NCBI GenBank assembly: GCA_914767715.1
Contig: OU612067.1
Span: 30,974,162-31,038,161, forward strand
DNA: 64,000 bases
Origin: Membranipora membranacea
Lineage: Eukaryota; Bryozoa; Gymnolaemata; Cheilostomatida; Membraniporidae
Reading direction: 5' to 3'
Below are positions 1-12,291 of the stretch, piece after piece. Under the pieces are notes generated by a model. That model saw only the letters and a program-made list of their open reading frames with translations. It made no database searches and was not told the origin of the DNA. The stretch's first letter is position 1; each line of letters opens with the position of its first letter. Both the position numbers and the translations under genes were made by a program.

Positions 1-3000
1 CCCTCCGCTAAAGTGGGGAGATTCTCAGGTAAGCCTCGTCAAGTGCTCAGATTTTTCCCATTATTTGTGCATTTTTCGTTTTGGTTTGGAGAAAAAGTTG
101 CCTATTTGCCTCTTCTAGCAGATCCCCATGATCAGCCTCATCATAAACACCCAGAAAAGGTACTCAGATCTCAATGTAGAATTTTGTTCTAAACGGGATT
201 TAATTCTGAAAAGATTACAATTAGAGATGAGGGTACACATTAGGTAGTAAATGTTGTGTGTTCTGTCTATCATTTACATCCAGTTTGAGTCCCAGGTGAT
301 CCCCTTATGCCTGGGGCCATGCATTCGGCATAAACAATGGGCGATGCAAGATTCACTTGTTTCAAAGGAAGCTCAGTGCACTGACCAGTGCATCCTCGCT
401 TCGGGCAACTTAGCCTGAGGCTGAAGTCCTAAGACCCCATCAAGTCTAAGTACTGTGATCAGAGTTTAACTATACACTTCCAAGACATGCGAATCCATTA
501 GCGGGGATCCATCTTACTTTTGATGCTGAGCTAGGCACTTGGGCTGGCGCAACCCAACTCTTACGATGGCCGAATTGATCAATGAATGTTGGTATTCTGT
601 TTTAAGGATGTGTGGAATGTAATGAAAGCAAAAGATAAGAAATACATACGTGATAAGGAACTCATACACAGGCACCCCCAACTACAGTACAGAATGAGGG
701 CTATACTACTAGACTGGATCATAGAAGTGAGTACCCCACCTCCCCCTGCCCCACTTCACCCTTACACCATCGCCCCTCCCAGGGTTGGACACAGAGAAAG
801 TTGGGTATAACTGTTTTGTTGTTGTATCAAAACTCGCACTTCCTCACCTACCATAAGCTCGAAGCTTGCTTATCTGAATATATCGGTGCTTTGGTTGTTT
901 ATCTCGATACTACGATCAAGTTCCTTGAGTATTTGTTAGTTAGCCCTTCTGTGTGCAACACTACATGAGGTTAGATCGTCATATTTTGGGTCCAAGACTA
1001 TAAGCTGGATTAGGATTGTTATGATACCCTTCGATGTGGAAGTTAAGATTTTCGGTTAGAAATCAAATAGGACGGCAGCAGCTTTATATGTATGAGCAAT
1101 GCTGCTGGCCACCACGTCAAGCGTGATGATGACAGCGATTCTTAAAGCTCACACCTTCTTATCCCACAGAGTGGAGCGTAAGATTAAATATTCCTGTAAC
1201 ATGGGGAGTCAACTGTATAGATAACCTGTCGTATGATCATCACCTGCTGCTGCACTTGTGCAAGCTCTAATTTTCTCGGAAACCTACTGAGAAGATATTT
1301 ACATTCGAGCTAATGATAAATTCTTGAGTACAAGGCTTTACACCATATACTGCTCTCAAACAAACAAAAGGTTATCAAAGTGATCTTTCTATCATCAAGG
1401 ATATTTGTCAGGAGGAGTTTTAGTGCCCAGCAAAGTGGGGAATAGCCACCCTTAGGGTGTGGGGAGAACAAAATAAATAAATGAGATACAAATAAAAAAA
1501 TATCCGCGACTGAATAATTGGTTACTGGTGATTTAATATAGTTGAGTAGCTGTGACACTGTCTGTCTGTCAGATTTGAGAGTACCTGGTAGGTGGTAAAT
1601 TTCTGGATTAAGCTGTTTATACTGGTTGATAGAAAGTATGAGGGCATTATACCGATATAGTGCAGGGTTGGACCAGTACTACTGTCCTGAAGGTGTGTCC
1701 TTGGACGAAATCATCAGTTTATTTTCCTGAGTGTTGTATTCTTCGGTTTGGCTATTGGAGGCTTCGCATCTCATACTTGAGCTGTCAGTAGTCCTTATAT
1801 CAAGTAACGTCACAGTCACACATTCGTCGCCGATAGAGCTTAAGACTTCCATAGTCTGTATGAGGCATTCATAGAGTACCAACCAGTATACAAAAAAATT
1901 GGCCCAAAGGTCAATCTAAGGCCCAAATGTAAAAATCTATAAGTGAACCAAAGTTGGTGACAACTCAAGCAATTCCAGTATATACATTCATTTGCAAGCT
2001 GTGATATATGTTGATTTCTCTCGATAGTAAATACCAACAATGTACCATAATACTCCCACAGTCAGAGAAGATTTATAGTCTGATTTGGTGTGACATCAAT
2101 TAAGACAATTGCTGAATATTAGAAAAGTAAGTTGTGACACATACAAGGGGATTATTCCTTTTAATCTGGAAATTACTAGAAAGTGAACAAATGGTACAAT
2201 AGATGGATTGACTACTGCAGATGGATAACCAATACTGTACAGATTTAGTGATGTATTATGATGTAATTGATGTAATTAAAATGTAATAAGGTTGTGGTTA
2301 GGATACCAGCGTTTGACTGTGATGTCAAGAAACATGTGAAGTTTTCCAAAGCATAGGACAACTCCTTCAAATATATATATAGGGTCACAAGGTCACAAGT
2401 TTCTTTTTCCAATAGCCTTATTGAGTAGTCTTCATATTTTTAATAAAGGAAGAGGTTGCTTGTCCCTCTCAACTGATCAACTATTTTTTTCAGATGTAAC
2501 ATTCATGGCATTCCAAAATTTATCCTTGCGCTTGCAGGAAAAGTGACTTGTACACAGCTATTTGTTATGATATGGACTAATTTGTCAGTTTGATTTTCCA
2601 TGAAATTGTGAGGAGCCACTTGATCCCTAAAATGTGTTTCACCGATGAATCATGGGACACAAGGCAACTCGTTTTTTACCTGACTGACACTTAAGAGGTT
2701 TCCTGGATGACAGTGTGAATGAAGGCTTTTCCATGAACTCAGAACTGATGCTATACAATCAGCTGTCACTGGGTAGAAAACGTGTTATTTACTATCATAC
2801 CGGAATTACCAGGGTAGCTTAGCATGCGGGACCTGACAGGACAGGTGCTCCTTTCGTAGACTGTCACAATGACCTGGCACATGGAACAGTGGTGATCGTA
2901 ACAGCATGGTTATAGATTTGGATAGGGAATTATGGGTTTCATTCGCTATCTGAGGTAAAAATCTAAAACTCCAGCATTTCTCTGGATTTTCTAACAATAT

Positions 3001-6000
3001 GCAACAGGTACACAGGCTGGGTTATCCAATGGCCATGTGTAGCAGCTGCATTCAGGAATAACAAAAATATAATTGGTGTGAAATTATGAAAATCTGGGCT
3101 AATATTCCAGGATCAGTTTTGATGTACCTTTTATCTTTTGTTCATCTTTGCTCAATTATTGTTTAATCCCATGTGTGTATTTGTGTTGATGTTAGTAATT
3201 TGATTGATTTTCGGGTATTTTAGTAAAATTAGGAGGGAAATCTTGTATTCATATATAACAAGGCGTAGGCTTAGAATAGCATAACTTTTGGTCTACATCT
3301 AAGAAAATTGTTTATCTTTTAGCAAACAAAGAACAATGCAGCCTTGGCATTCTTTTCTGCTCTTGTGGTTGATTTTATTCTCTCTCTCTAAACAACATTG
3401 TGAGCTGCGATTATGCCTGAAATCCCTAATTATCCCTTCATTAACAATAGCTGGTATTATATTGGAGACAATAGGAAGGGCTGAATTGTATAACTGTACC
3501 TAGTTGTTTAATTGTTGAGTTGAGGCAATGAAATGTCTGACAGGCCCTTTCTGACATGACACAGCTGCCTAAAGAGCACCTTGTCCAGTTGTCAATATTG
3601 TAAAAGTGCAGTTGTCAACGCTGTGAAAGTCTGAGGGCTCAGATGTTTACTTTTTGAGCATGTTGTGTCACCTTCTATCAGATCTGGTAGCGGAGAACCA
3701 CAAAATGTCTGAGGATCTGACCACCCAGGCGATTTTATGTGTAAAGGATTTCATCCCACCATAAGATAAGCATATAGTACAGTGCCATAGTACATAGTAC
3801 AGTGCCTGATTTTGTACATAACTTGGCTTTCTTGGAAAATGTGTCAAGTGAAGCCTCAATCCCGTATATCACTCTCTGACCTGTAAAACAAGCCTCTCCA
3901 GTCCCATAATCCACCACATACATTATCTAGAAAAGATTGTATAGTTGTTGACATAAGGTTCCCTCAGTCACCTCTAGAAGCCTATCAGTAGGAGAGTGCT
4001 GAAGGGTCTATAGGTCTTTAGAGCAGATTTTGGGGAATCCTGCCTGACATCCCTTCCTTCTTACAGACTGTGCACATGTCCACATACTATTGCAGTTTCA
4101 TAATTCTGTGAACACTCCTAATAATTATTTATATCTGGTTGATAGTACATATTGAATACAGTGTCCAGATAATACAGTAATTTTATCTCATTTTACTATC
4201 AAGTATACAAGTAACATAGGGAAACAAGTACTTTTACCTGATTTTTTAATCCAAACTTACGATTCTTCTCTATCCAACTTTACAGGTTTGTGAAGTATAC
4301 AGGTTACATAGAGAGACTTTCTATTTAGCCACAGACTTCATAGATAGATACATGTCTCAACAGAAGAATATACAAAAATATCAGCTACAGCTTATCGGTG
4401 TCACCGCTTTGTTTATCGCCGCCAAACTTGAGGTAATGTCCGTACTTAATCAGTATCACATTTCCGTATCACATCATTATCATCAAGCTTTCTACACCGT
4501 ATTCTTCTACATGGCAAGTCTCCTCCCATAAAATATATGGCTACATCCTAAGACGGCCCAGAACGGTCTAGAAATATATATTGTACTGAGGGTTTTTTCT
4601 TACCTTAAATGAGAGGTGGCCAAACCAAATAGTAAGAGACAACCCCTTGGCAAAACTAGGTATCTAATAAATAGACATTTTTCTCGAGGAAGTGTTTCAT
4701 ATCAGATGCTACGATATTTCAGGGTTAGGAATTATTATGGGTGCACAGTCAGAAGGTCTTGTTACTTTCAAAAAAACTCCCATACCATTAGTCTTTTTGC
4801 TGTGTTTTTTTTCACTGCTGCATATCGTTCTCTTTTGGATAGTGTGCCAAGCATTATTGGCCAGTAATCTAATTATCATTACTTCTGTTCTTATAGGAGA
4901 TATATCCACCTAAGATTGGAGAGTTTGCTTATGTAACAGACGGTGCATGTACGGAAGATGATATCACTAAACAAGAACTCATTATGCTCAAGGTAACCTA
5001 CAGATCTATAAATATGTGTTACATTCACTATGGTCCCATGTTTCGAATCAGCTTACGATTTCCATGCTGGAAAATCATCAAAAAAGAACTGCCGCGGCTG
5101 GGAATTGAATCCAGGCTTCTCGCACTGAAGTAATTGTGACCACCCCATCCTTTAATCTACGCTGCCGCTCCAAATGAATATTGTTCCCCAATTCGTATAA
5201 ATAAACGCGAACCAATGTGTACGGAAGTTGACCTAAATGCTAATCCCATGTATCGATTGGCCCTCAAATCGATGTCACATCGACAAATGGGAACTTAGTG
5301 ATTATAATTATAGGCATCCCTGGTCATTCTTGATATGTCATACAGTCAACTACCCTATTCATTCTGCGATTTGTATCCCTATGTGGCCGTACTTTGTTTA
5401 AATCGGCCAATGCCATATATCAGCCAACAACGCATGATGCTAATTGTAAGCAAAGCATAATTTTATAATGACATGATTGGTAACCAACTATCTATATTCA
5501 ACTGGGAAGTTGTTCTTTCTTGTCTATAAAAGTTCAAACAGGAGACAACTTAGAATTACATCGGACTTTGTAACACAATTCTGCAATCGATGGATTTCAT
5601 TTCTCCCTTGTAGACATTGAAGTGGGATTTATGCCCCATGACAGTGAACACCTGGACAACTATTTATCTAAATATCCTAACCAACTCAGACAATTCAAAG
5701 ACCACTTCACTAACCAGTATCAACTATTCTAGGCGCTCATTCCTATCGCTAACACGGGTAAGTGAAACATTGTGGTTGCACAGTACAATCAACAAAATGA
5801 GAGACTGAAACACACATTGGTGTTCAAGAAAGTGTATCAGGTCGCACCACAACTTAGTGTGCATGTTGTCTGTCTTGCTAGTTTTAGAGTTTGTTGTAAA
5901 GTCAATCGCTGACCTTTGAGATGGCTAATCTGAAAATTTAGTTTATATGTTTTTTGTTATGGCTAGTCACAAAGGTTTTTATCAATAATCAAATCAACCT

Positions 6001-7659
6001 CTTGCCTTTACATTTTTATAAATATAGTGAACTAGAAATTGCCACATTTGACCTTCTTGCTTCCAATAGACGTAATGTCAAACTCATAATTATCATTGAT
6101 GGCTTACATATGCCTTAGCCTATATGTGGAATAATGTGAAAAAAGTTTGATATTTAAAACAATGTTGTAGGCCTACTTCTTCTTAACCATATCGATTATG
6201 ACTTAGTCTATAGTATTTTTTTATTTACTAACAGCTATCAGATTTGGTGATGTTAGACGAGGGATCTCTCGCCTATCCTTATGGTGTATTAGCTGCCTCC
6301 ATACTCTATCATTTCGGCAATGATACAACCACAGAGAAAGCCTCAGGTAAGAATGTGAGACAAAACCAGGATCAATGTGATGTATGTGATTGTGACCAGC
6401 AAAAAAGTGCCCTCAGCCACAGTCTGGACACAGACAAATGTATGGCAAACATTAGGTTTTTAAAACAACTGATGTGATCCTTCGCAGGCTTTTCTTAGGC
6501 TCTATAAGTGAAAGAATATTCAAATTCTGAAGAAATACATAGTTTCTTTCTTCCCATCAGACGGGCGGGCAACAAATACAACATCTGGTTTTGAATAACT
6601 TTCTTTTATGCTGTTTTTCCAGGTTACAAGTTTGAGGAGCTGGAGTCTTGTGTGAATTGGATGGCACCTTTCGCAATCACAATCCGAGACAGAAATGAGC
6701 CAAACCCCGAGGTGAAGGAGTTTGATAATGTGATGGAAGAAGATCATCATAATATTCAGACTCATGACATCACTATAGAGACCCTGGTAAGTCCGCATAT
6801 CAACTGACTACCCAAAGACCAATGCATGAATTAATGGTGGTGGAAAGAGTGCCATGCAAATGCGACAAAACTTAATCATAAGTAAAAGTCTGCTTATAAC
6901 ATGCATTGGTCTTTGGGAAGGGTTTAATATCTGTGGTTTCTGTTTGTTTCATACTCTAATCTCGATAATCTTTTTACCTGTTTTCTTCACTATATTCCTT
7001 GGCGTGCCCTATTATTTCAAAAGCAGATATCATTTCATATATTATTCATTTATTTTGAGGGCGTTTGTTTTATCTCTCGTTCCTGCATAAGAGGTCCCTG
7101 GACTCCCATACTACCAGAAAAATAGACAATATATATATTTATATATAATATATTTGTATTTCATATCAATTGATTTTTTAGCAAAGTAGATTCTTACTAT
7201 CCTGTTAATAAATAAAAAATTGTCAAAGTTATTGAAATTCTCCAAAGAAAACTCAACAGCACTGAATTTATTGTTAGATGAATCACACAGTCTAATACTC
7301 TTGTTATTATTATAGAAGAATCACACAGTCTAATACTCCTGTTATTATTATGATTTCAGGACAGAGCCAAGTTACGACAACGTGAGATGAGTCTGGCTTC
7401 ATCTAGAGCTAGCCCTGAATTATCAGCAGAAATACCGGACGTGCTCACACCCCCTCCTACCAAACACAAACATTCTGCTGCATCTTCTAAGTCTCCAACA
7501 TCATCTGGGTCTTCTTCTGACGGATCGACATCGGGGGTCTCACTGGTAGAAATCTCATCGTCAGAAGGGGAACTGTCCAATGACAGCACGTCATCTACGC
7601 TGACCGCTGTGGCAGAGGTATTGTCTAGTCCGACTTCTCTAGAAAACCTGCACTTGTAG
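1..7659 (+). CDS. CCNE: Cyclin E (3' eight coding exons; 5' end outside window)
   Basis: Regulatory subunit of CDK2 that drives G1/S entry in the nucleus. Exons: <1-28, 607-726, 4286-4432, 4897-4992, 5614-5757, 6235-6346, 6623-6786, 7360-7659; all junctions are GT/AG and in phase, giving 369 residues. The first 28 bases encode PPLKWGDSQ, matching the tryptophan-containing stretch just before the cyclin E box, and join directly to DVWNVM. Visible landmarks: MRAILLDW at about residues 39-46 (cyclin box hallmark), FIAAKLEEIYPPK across the 4286/4897 junction, [20 protein letters not shown], and HNIQTH near the cyclin box end. The serine-rich tail has LTPPPT (Thr 300, Thr 304), the Fbw7 degron of the family. 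The missing 5' part would hold the N-terminal extension. Cyclin E rather than A, B or D is clear from [14 protein letters not shown]. Confidence 0.95.
727..4285 (+). other. Cyclin E intron, 3.6 kb, no gene seen
   Basis: Long intron between the MRAIL exon and the next cyclin box exon. I see only short chance reading frames and small local duplications (for example around 3540-3620 and 3770-3805). No transposon end, RNA gene or conserved coding signal was found. Confidence 0.6.
5088..5175 (-). repeat. Degenerate tRNA-derived SINE-like stretch (weak)
   Basis: On the minus strand a B-box-like motif (GATTCAATTCC) is followed by a short GC-rich stretch and preceded about 40 bases earlier by a diverged A-box-like segment. 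It lies in a cyclin E intron. It differs from the clearer SINE family at 42190 and 46582. It could be an old SINE head or chance; no cloverleaf can be drawn. Confidence 0.3.
7280..7352 (+). repeat. Tandem duplication of about 39 bp next to the last cyclin E acceptor
   Basis: Two near-identical copies of a segment containing TCACACAGTCTAATACTC then TTGTTATTATTAT lie back to back just upstream of the real acceptor at 7359/7360. The first copy ends in TTATTATTATAG, which has the form of a 3' splice site. Confidence 0.8.
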
Positions 7660-9481
7660 TAGTTGCATGGATAGTAGTAGTAGTCAGAGGATGTATGGTA
7701 CCTGGATTGATTCAAGAATTTCGAAACATACAATATTCAGCTTAATATATTATGTTTGTCTACCTTGATAAATGAACTACTAAGTAGTGAAAATTCTTCT
7801 GTTGGAAATCAGGAGTTATCTGCTCCTTGACATTAAGAAAATAACTCCCAAGAAAGAGAATTATAAATAGCAAAAATTGTTATAATAATGGTAATCATAG
7901 AGAAAGACAGTTTGTAAATGTGATATTTGTAATTTAGCAGCGAAATGGTTAGTTTCAGCCCCTATGCAATTGCATTAATTTTCCACAACGCGGACCAAAA
8001 GTATTCTCAACTAAATAAGGTGGTCAATTGTTTAATCTGACCTTTGCATATACTGACTGGTATTTGATTATATAATTTGTGCACATGATGTTTATGTTAC
8101 AATTGATAATTATCGCTTATGAATTCAGTATAGTTGGTAGAATATATAGTATCATGTATTTATTTCTTGATGGAATGCCATAAAAACCATAGCAGATTTT
8201 AGGTAGCTGTTTTCATGTAATACAAACCCGCCCTTTAATAATTATATGCGATGTAATCTTTATATACTGATGAGCTATGATGAGCTGATGAGAATTTTAT
8301 TGAATTGCAAAATTGACATTGTGCAATATACATAACATCTTAACATCTATTTATGTGAACCTATAATTTATTCAAATTTGGCTATTTTTGTCTAATACGC
8401 AATATTTTATTATTCAAAGCCGGAATGTAGTTACCTACCATAAATGTTCATAATTGCTACATCGATTAAGACTGCCTGTTTAAAAAAGCAATGGAAATAT
8501 GCAAATTGTACCACTATAATTTTGATGTAAATAGTGATTTGGCTTTTATTGTTTTAAATTTTTCCACCAGCATTTAGACTGTTGTGATTTTATAATTTTG
8601 TTATCACTTTTGAGGCAGTTTTTAGTGTTAATTACCAATTCATAAACTTGATAAAAGTGTGTAGATTGCATTCTCTGTGCAACTCAAATAAAAATAGTAA
8701 AATTATACTATGCCTATAGTTAATTATTATAATGAAAGACCCTGCAGGCTATACAACTTCTATAGTCTTCTCTTTGCTCGTTTGATCAAGGAATAACAGG
8801 CTTTTGTTACTCCTTGGTTTGATGCAGGAAGTACGGTCGATGTATTTAATTACCACTGCTCAATAATCTCTTGTTAGCATGTGGGATGTGATTCCGAATG
8901 CTACTGGTGTGAACACATAGATCGGTGATAGCAGAGCTGCAATGACCAAACCATATGTATGTAGGATATGAGCATTGCTGTGAAATCCCAACTTCACCTG
9001 AGGAGAAAAACACATATAAACAGCTCCTTGTGTCACCTTTTGTATAGAATACAAGCTTACAGGGCCACCTTGATGGACTGTCTTCTCAGTCATATATACA
9101 AACCTCTAGTTGTTATCCAGCAGACTGTCTCAATAGTTTTTTGCATTTAACAAAAAATGGGGCCAGTTTACATACTGCTGATACACTTTGAACCTGATCA
9201 CACAAATCGTTTCTTTTTGTGTCACATTGCACCATTGATTGCACACAATTATGTAATAATATTTAACTGACTAACACCTGCTAACATAATCCATAAAGTT
9301 GGAATTTACAATATTATGACTTATTTTCTCATGCTTAAACAGAACACAATTCCAACTTTTCAATATTTAGCCGCAGATCCTAAGTGTCAATTGAAATAAA
9401 GTATACCGCCATCAAATTAGATATTTTGTAGCCTTGTTCACCTTAACCGGATATGTACTGAAAGAAGAAAAATTGCAAATC
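7660..9481. other. Cyclin E 3' UTR and intergenic region
   Basis: AT-rich DNA with no supportable gene. It holds the cyclin E 3' UTR, a poly(A) signal at 8687, and by position the promoter and 5' UTR of the ECM29-like gene (ATG at 9482). Short frames on both strands have no recognisable similarity. Confidence 0.6.
8687..8692 (+). terminator. Candidate poly(A) signal of cyclin E
   Basis: AATAAA about 1 kb after the cyclin E stop codon, followed by A/T-rich sequence. Other weaker candidates exist, so the true 3' end is not fixed. Confidence 0.4.
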
Positions 9482-12291
9482 ATGGATGAAGAAAGTGGTA
9501 TGTATTCTTCTTGTCTTTCATTCCCCTTTTTTGCATGTCACAGGCCGCGAACACCCAGTACAAACACAAGGCCCAGATAGTTAATGATAGATGAGAATGC
9601 AATTAACAGTTAATCAAAATAGTGTGCTAATGCACAAAGGAATCGACTTTGAATGGAACTCACAAGTTAGTAAGTCTGAAGGCAAAGTCACAGTGAATAT
9701 TTTAATAATTGACCACTATGTATGTCAAATAAAATCAAAGCATTGATGAGGTGAGTGTTCATTGTCAGCAGCAAGCGAAGAAACTGCTGCAGTGAGTGTC
9801 CCAACCCAGTGACTGTGATTCCCACCAGAGATTCTACAACAGTTAGGCTACTGTCACTGTGGAATCAATGAACTACCTAGAGGTAGTTCATTGGTGGAAT
9901 CATAAGCAGGACGTAGCTTCTTTCTATCTGTCTGAAAAGCTTTCAGTTTTGTAGGTTCATTGGTATGCTATTTATATAAAAATTCCTCAAATAAACCATT
10001 GCCTTGCCTTTGCTATGTTAGTAGGCCTATTCCCTCGATGCAATGATGGATGGCTCGAGGTTTCTGTTGGTCTTGTGTCCTAGAATGGCGCTAGGTTGAG
10101 AACAGTGTTGAAACTGCTGGATGCAAAATATAAAAGAATGCACTGCCCAAATAAAAGCTACTCAATATAGCTTAGGGGCCATGTTGAATACAGGATGGTG
10201 AAGAGATTGTGGTTGTTTAGAATGATTATTCATTGATGATCTGCTAACAACTGTGAAAAGCAGTATGAATCATCTCCAGAGCCTAGGCTTTGGCGACCGG
10301 ACACCTTGGAGAGGTTTACAGAGCCCCATATCCTCAGATGTTTATGCACATCGCGTTTTACGCCTTTGAAATGCCACTACACAACGCAGTAACGTGAAAA
10401 TCACCCATGTTGAGAGCCCTGCTTTGTATCAGGGAGAGAGGGTATTTAGATCTTGTGATATTCTAAATAAGCATCTGTTAAGAGTCTTGAATATCAGAGA
10501 TCTTAAATTAAAGAATTTGGAGGCCCTACATGCCAATCATAATTTATGATGTCTTAGATCTAGTTGGTAGTCAACAGAAAATCATAATTTGTAATTGATT
10601 AAGGTCCTATTAATGTCCGTAAATTGAACGTAAATTTACTTCTCCCCTCACAGTTATGGTTTATAATTGGTATATACCATGAGAATAATGTATTCACTAG
10701 AAACACTTTCACGTTTAACTGTGAATCAATTCCCTTGCAGTCTGATGCACCCCTCTGACACCAAGGTGAGTCAGTGGATTGTTTCGTATCGGTTCTGAAA
10801 GTCTGGCTATCCAACCTGCTGAGTGATCAGCTCAAACAAAAATATATTACATATTAGTGTATCGCATCATTATTTCTACTCAGGACTTAGATTAAATGAT
10901 TTATACAATGTAGTATAGGCCTAACTGTTGTCTTGATCAACCTTTACAATAAATACAATAAATAAATACAATAAATAAATACAATAAATAAATACAATAG
11001 ATAAATACAATAAATAAATATATTTTTATGGTTTTTTGCATTTTATATTTATGAGTAAAACAACAACCCTCACAATAAAACATTTATTATCAAAACAAAC
11101 ATACTGTAAGCATCCACCTACTGTCACATGATTTATTTATTTATAATTAAATGTTTGTAGTTCTGGTAGAGCGTGTGTTTCTGAGGATCGTATCCACAGA
11201 GACAGACAATGCCTTCCAGTCAGCCCTTCATAAGTTCCTGGCGCCTCTACTCCTCAAGCTGGCCAGTCAGCATGAGGCGGTACGTAAGAAAGTAATGGAG
11301 CTTCTTGTGCACATCAACAAGAGACTGAAAAGTCGACCGGCTGTAACATTACCTATAGAGCACCTGATGTCACAGTACAAGGATCCTTCTAACTCAAGTA
11401 TGGTGACGGTAAGTTCTCCTCCTGTATTGAACAATTGACTATTTACTTTGCCTCGTCACGCGGCTCCTTTTTACGTTTGGAGGGTACCCAAACCCAAAAC
11501 AAAAACAAAAAAAGTAACCGTGTGAAAAGGTTACTATTTACTAACTTCACTGATTTATTTTATCAAAGAGTGTTAATCTTACAAGAACATAGGCTGTTAT
11601 TAAATATACTCACATAGAACTTAGTTTCTGATATAGTTTGCGTAAACGGGATATGTCATAGGATACAAAGTATAAATTTCAATTCTCTCATTTAAAAATA
11701 TTATTCGGCATGGAAGTATGCTGCTCCGTTGAAAGAGTCAGTCAATTGTTGTATGTCAATCAGGAAAAGTGGGACCCGCCTGAGTTAATCTTGTCTAAGA
11801 CTTTTTATTTACAATATTCAGATTTGTCTGCCCTTGGGGTAGGGGAGGATAATTCGTGTAACTTTTCCCAATTGCAGATCTCCGGTAAAAAAGTATGGGT
11901 TATCGCTTCTTTTTGTCTTGTCAAGATTATCAGAGTTCAGGTACCCAAAGGCCCGGAAAGCACGTTTGCTTTCTAACCTAATGGTTATCAAACTTACATG
12001 ACTGACGAATGAAGTCAACAAGATCTGGCACATCGATATGTACCAATGAAGATTACCAATAGTTGTGCAAATGTAAACTCGCCATCCGCGAACACCTCCT
12101 CTCAAGCTTGACCACCAGGGCTAACTTTGAGTTGTATTTTTAAGACCCATAAACTATTTTACTTTATTATAGAATTTCAGTATCATATACATCAAGATGG
12201 GATTTCCTCGTATGACCAATGCTGAGCAGTGGACACTTATACCTGATATTCTGAAGACTATCTCTGATAAGCCCCTGGCACAACAAGAGCA
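9482..12291 (+). CDS. ECPAS: ECM29-like exons 1-3 (N-terminus)
   Basis: Exon 1, 9482-9497, is only 16 bp: ATG GAT GAA GAA AGT G then GTATGT. It joins in phase to exon 2 (11161-11408) to give [14 protein letters not shown], the family's N-terminus. Reading from an ATG inside the intron tail at 11151 would give MFVVLVERV without a splice; the T-rich tract ending in TTTGTAG makes the spliced start better. Exon 3 is 12173-12291 and ends in phase 2 (GAGCA then GTGAGT), needing one base, which the next exon at 35550 supplies. Confidence 0.8.

Noticed and set aside
7356-7733. 125-residue minus-strand frame opposite the last cyclin E exon
   Set aside because: Its acidic Ser-rich look is the complement of the Ser-rich cyclin E tail; the plus-strand reading is spliced and conserved.
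11151-11160. ATG at 11151 as ECM29 start
   Set aside because: It lies in the T-rich tract of an acceptor (TTTGTAG); the spliced start at 9482 gives a better family match, though it is not excluded.
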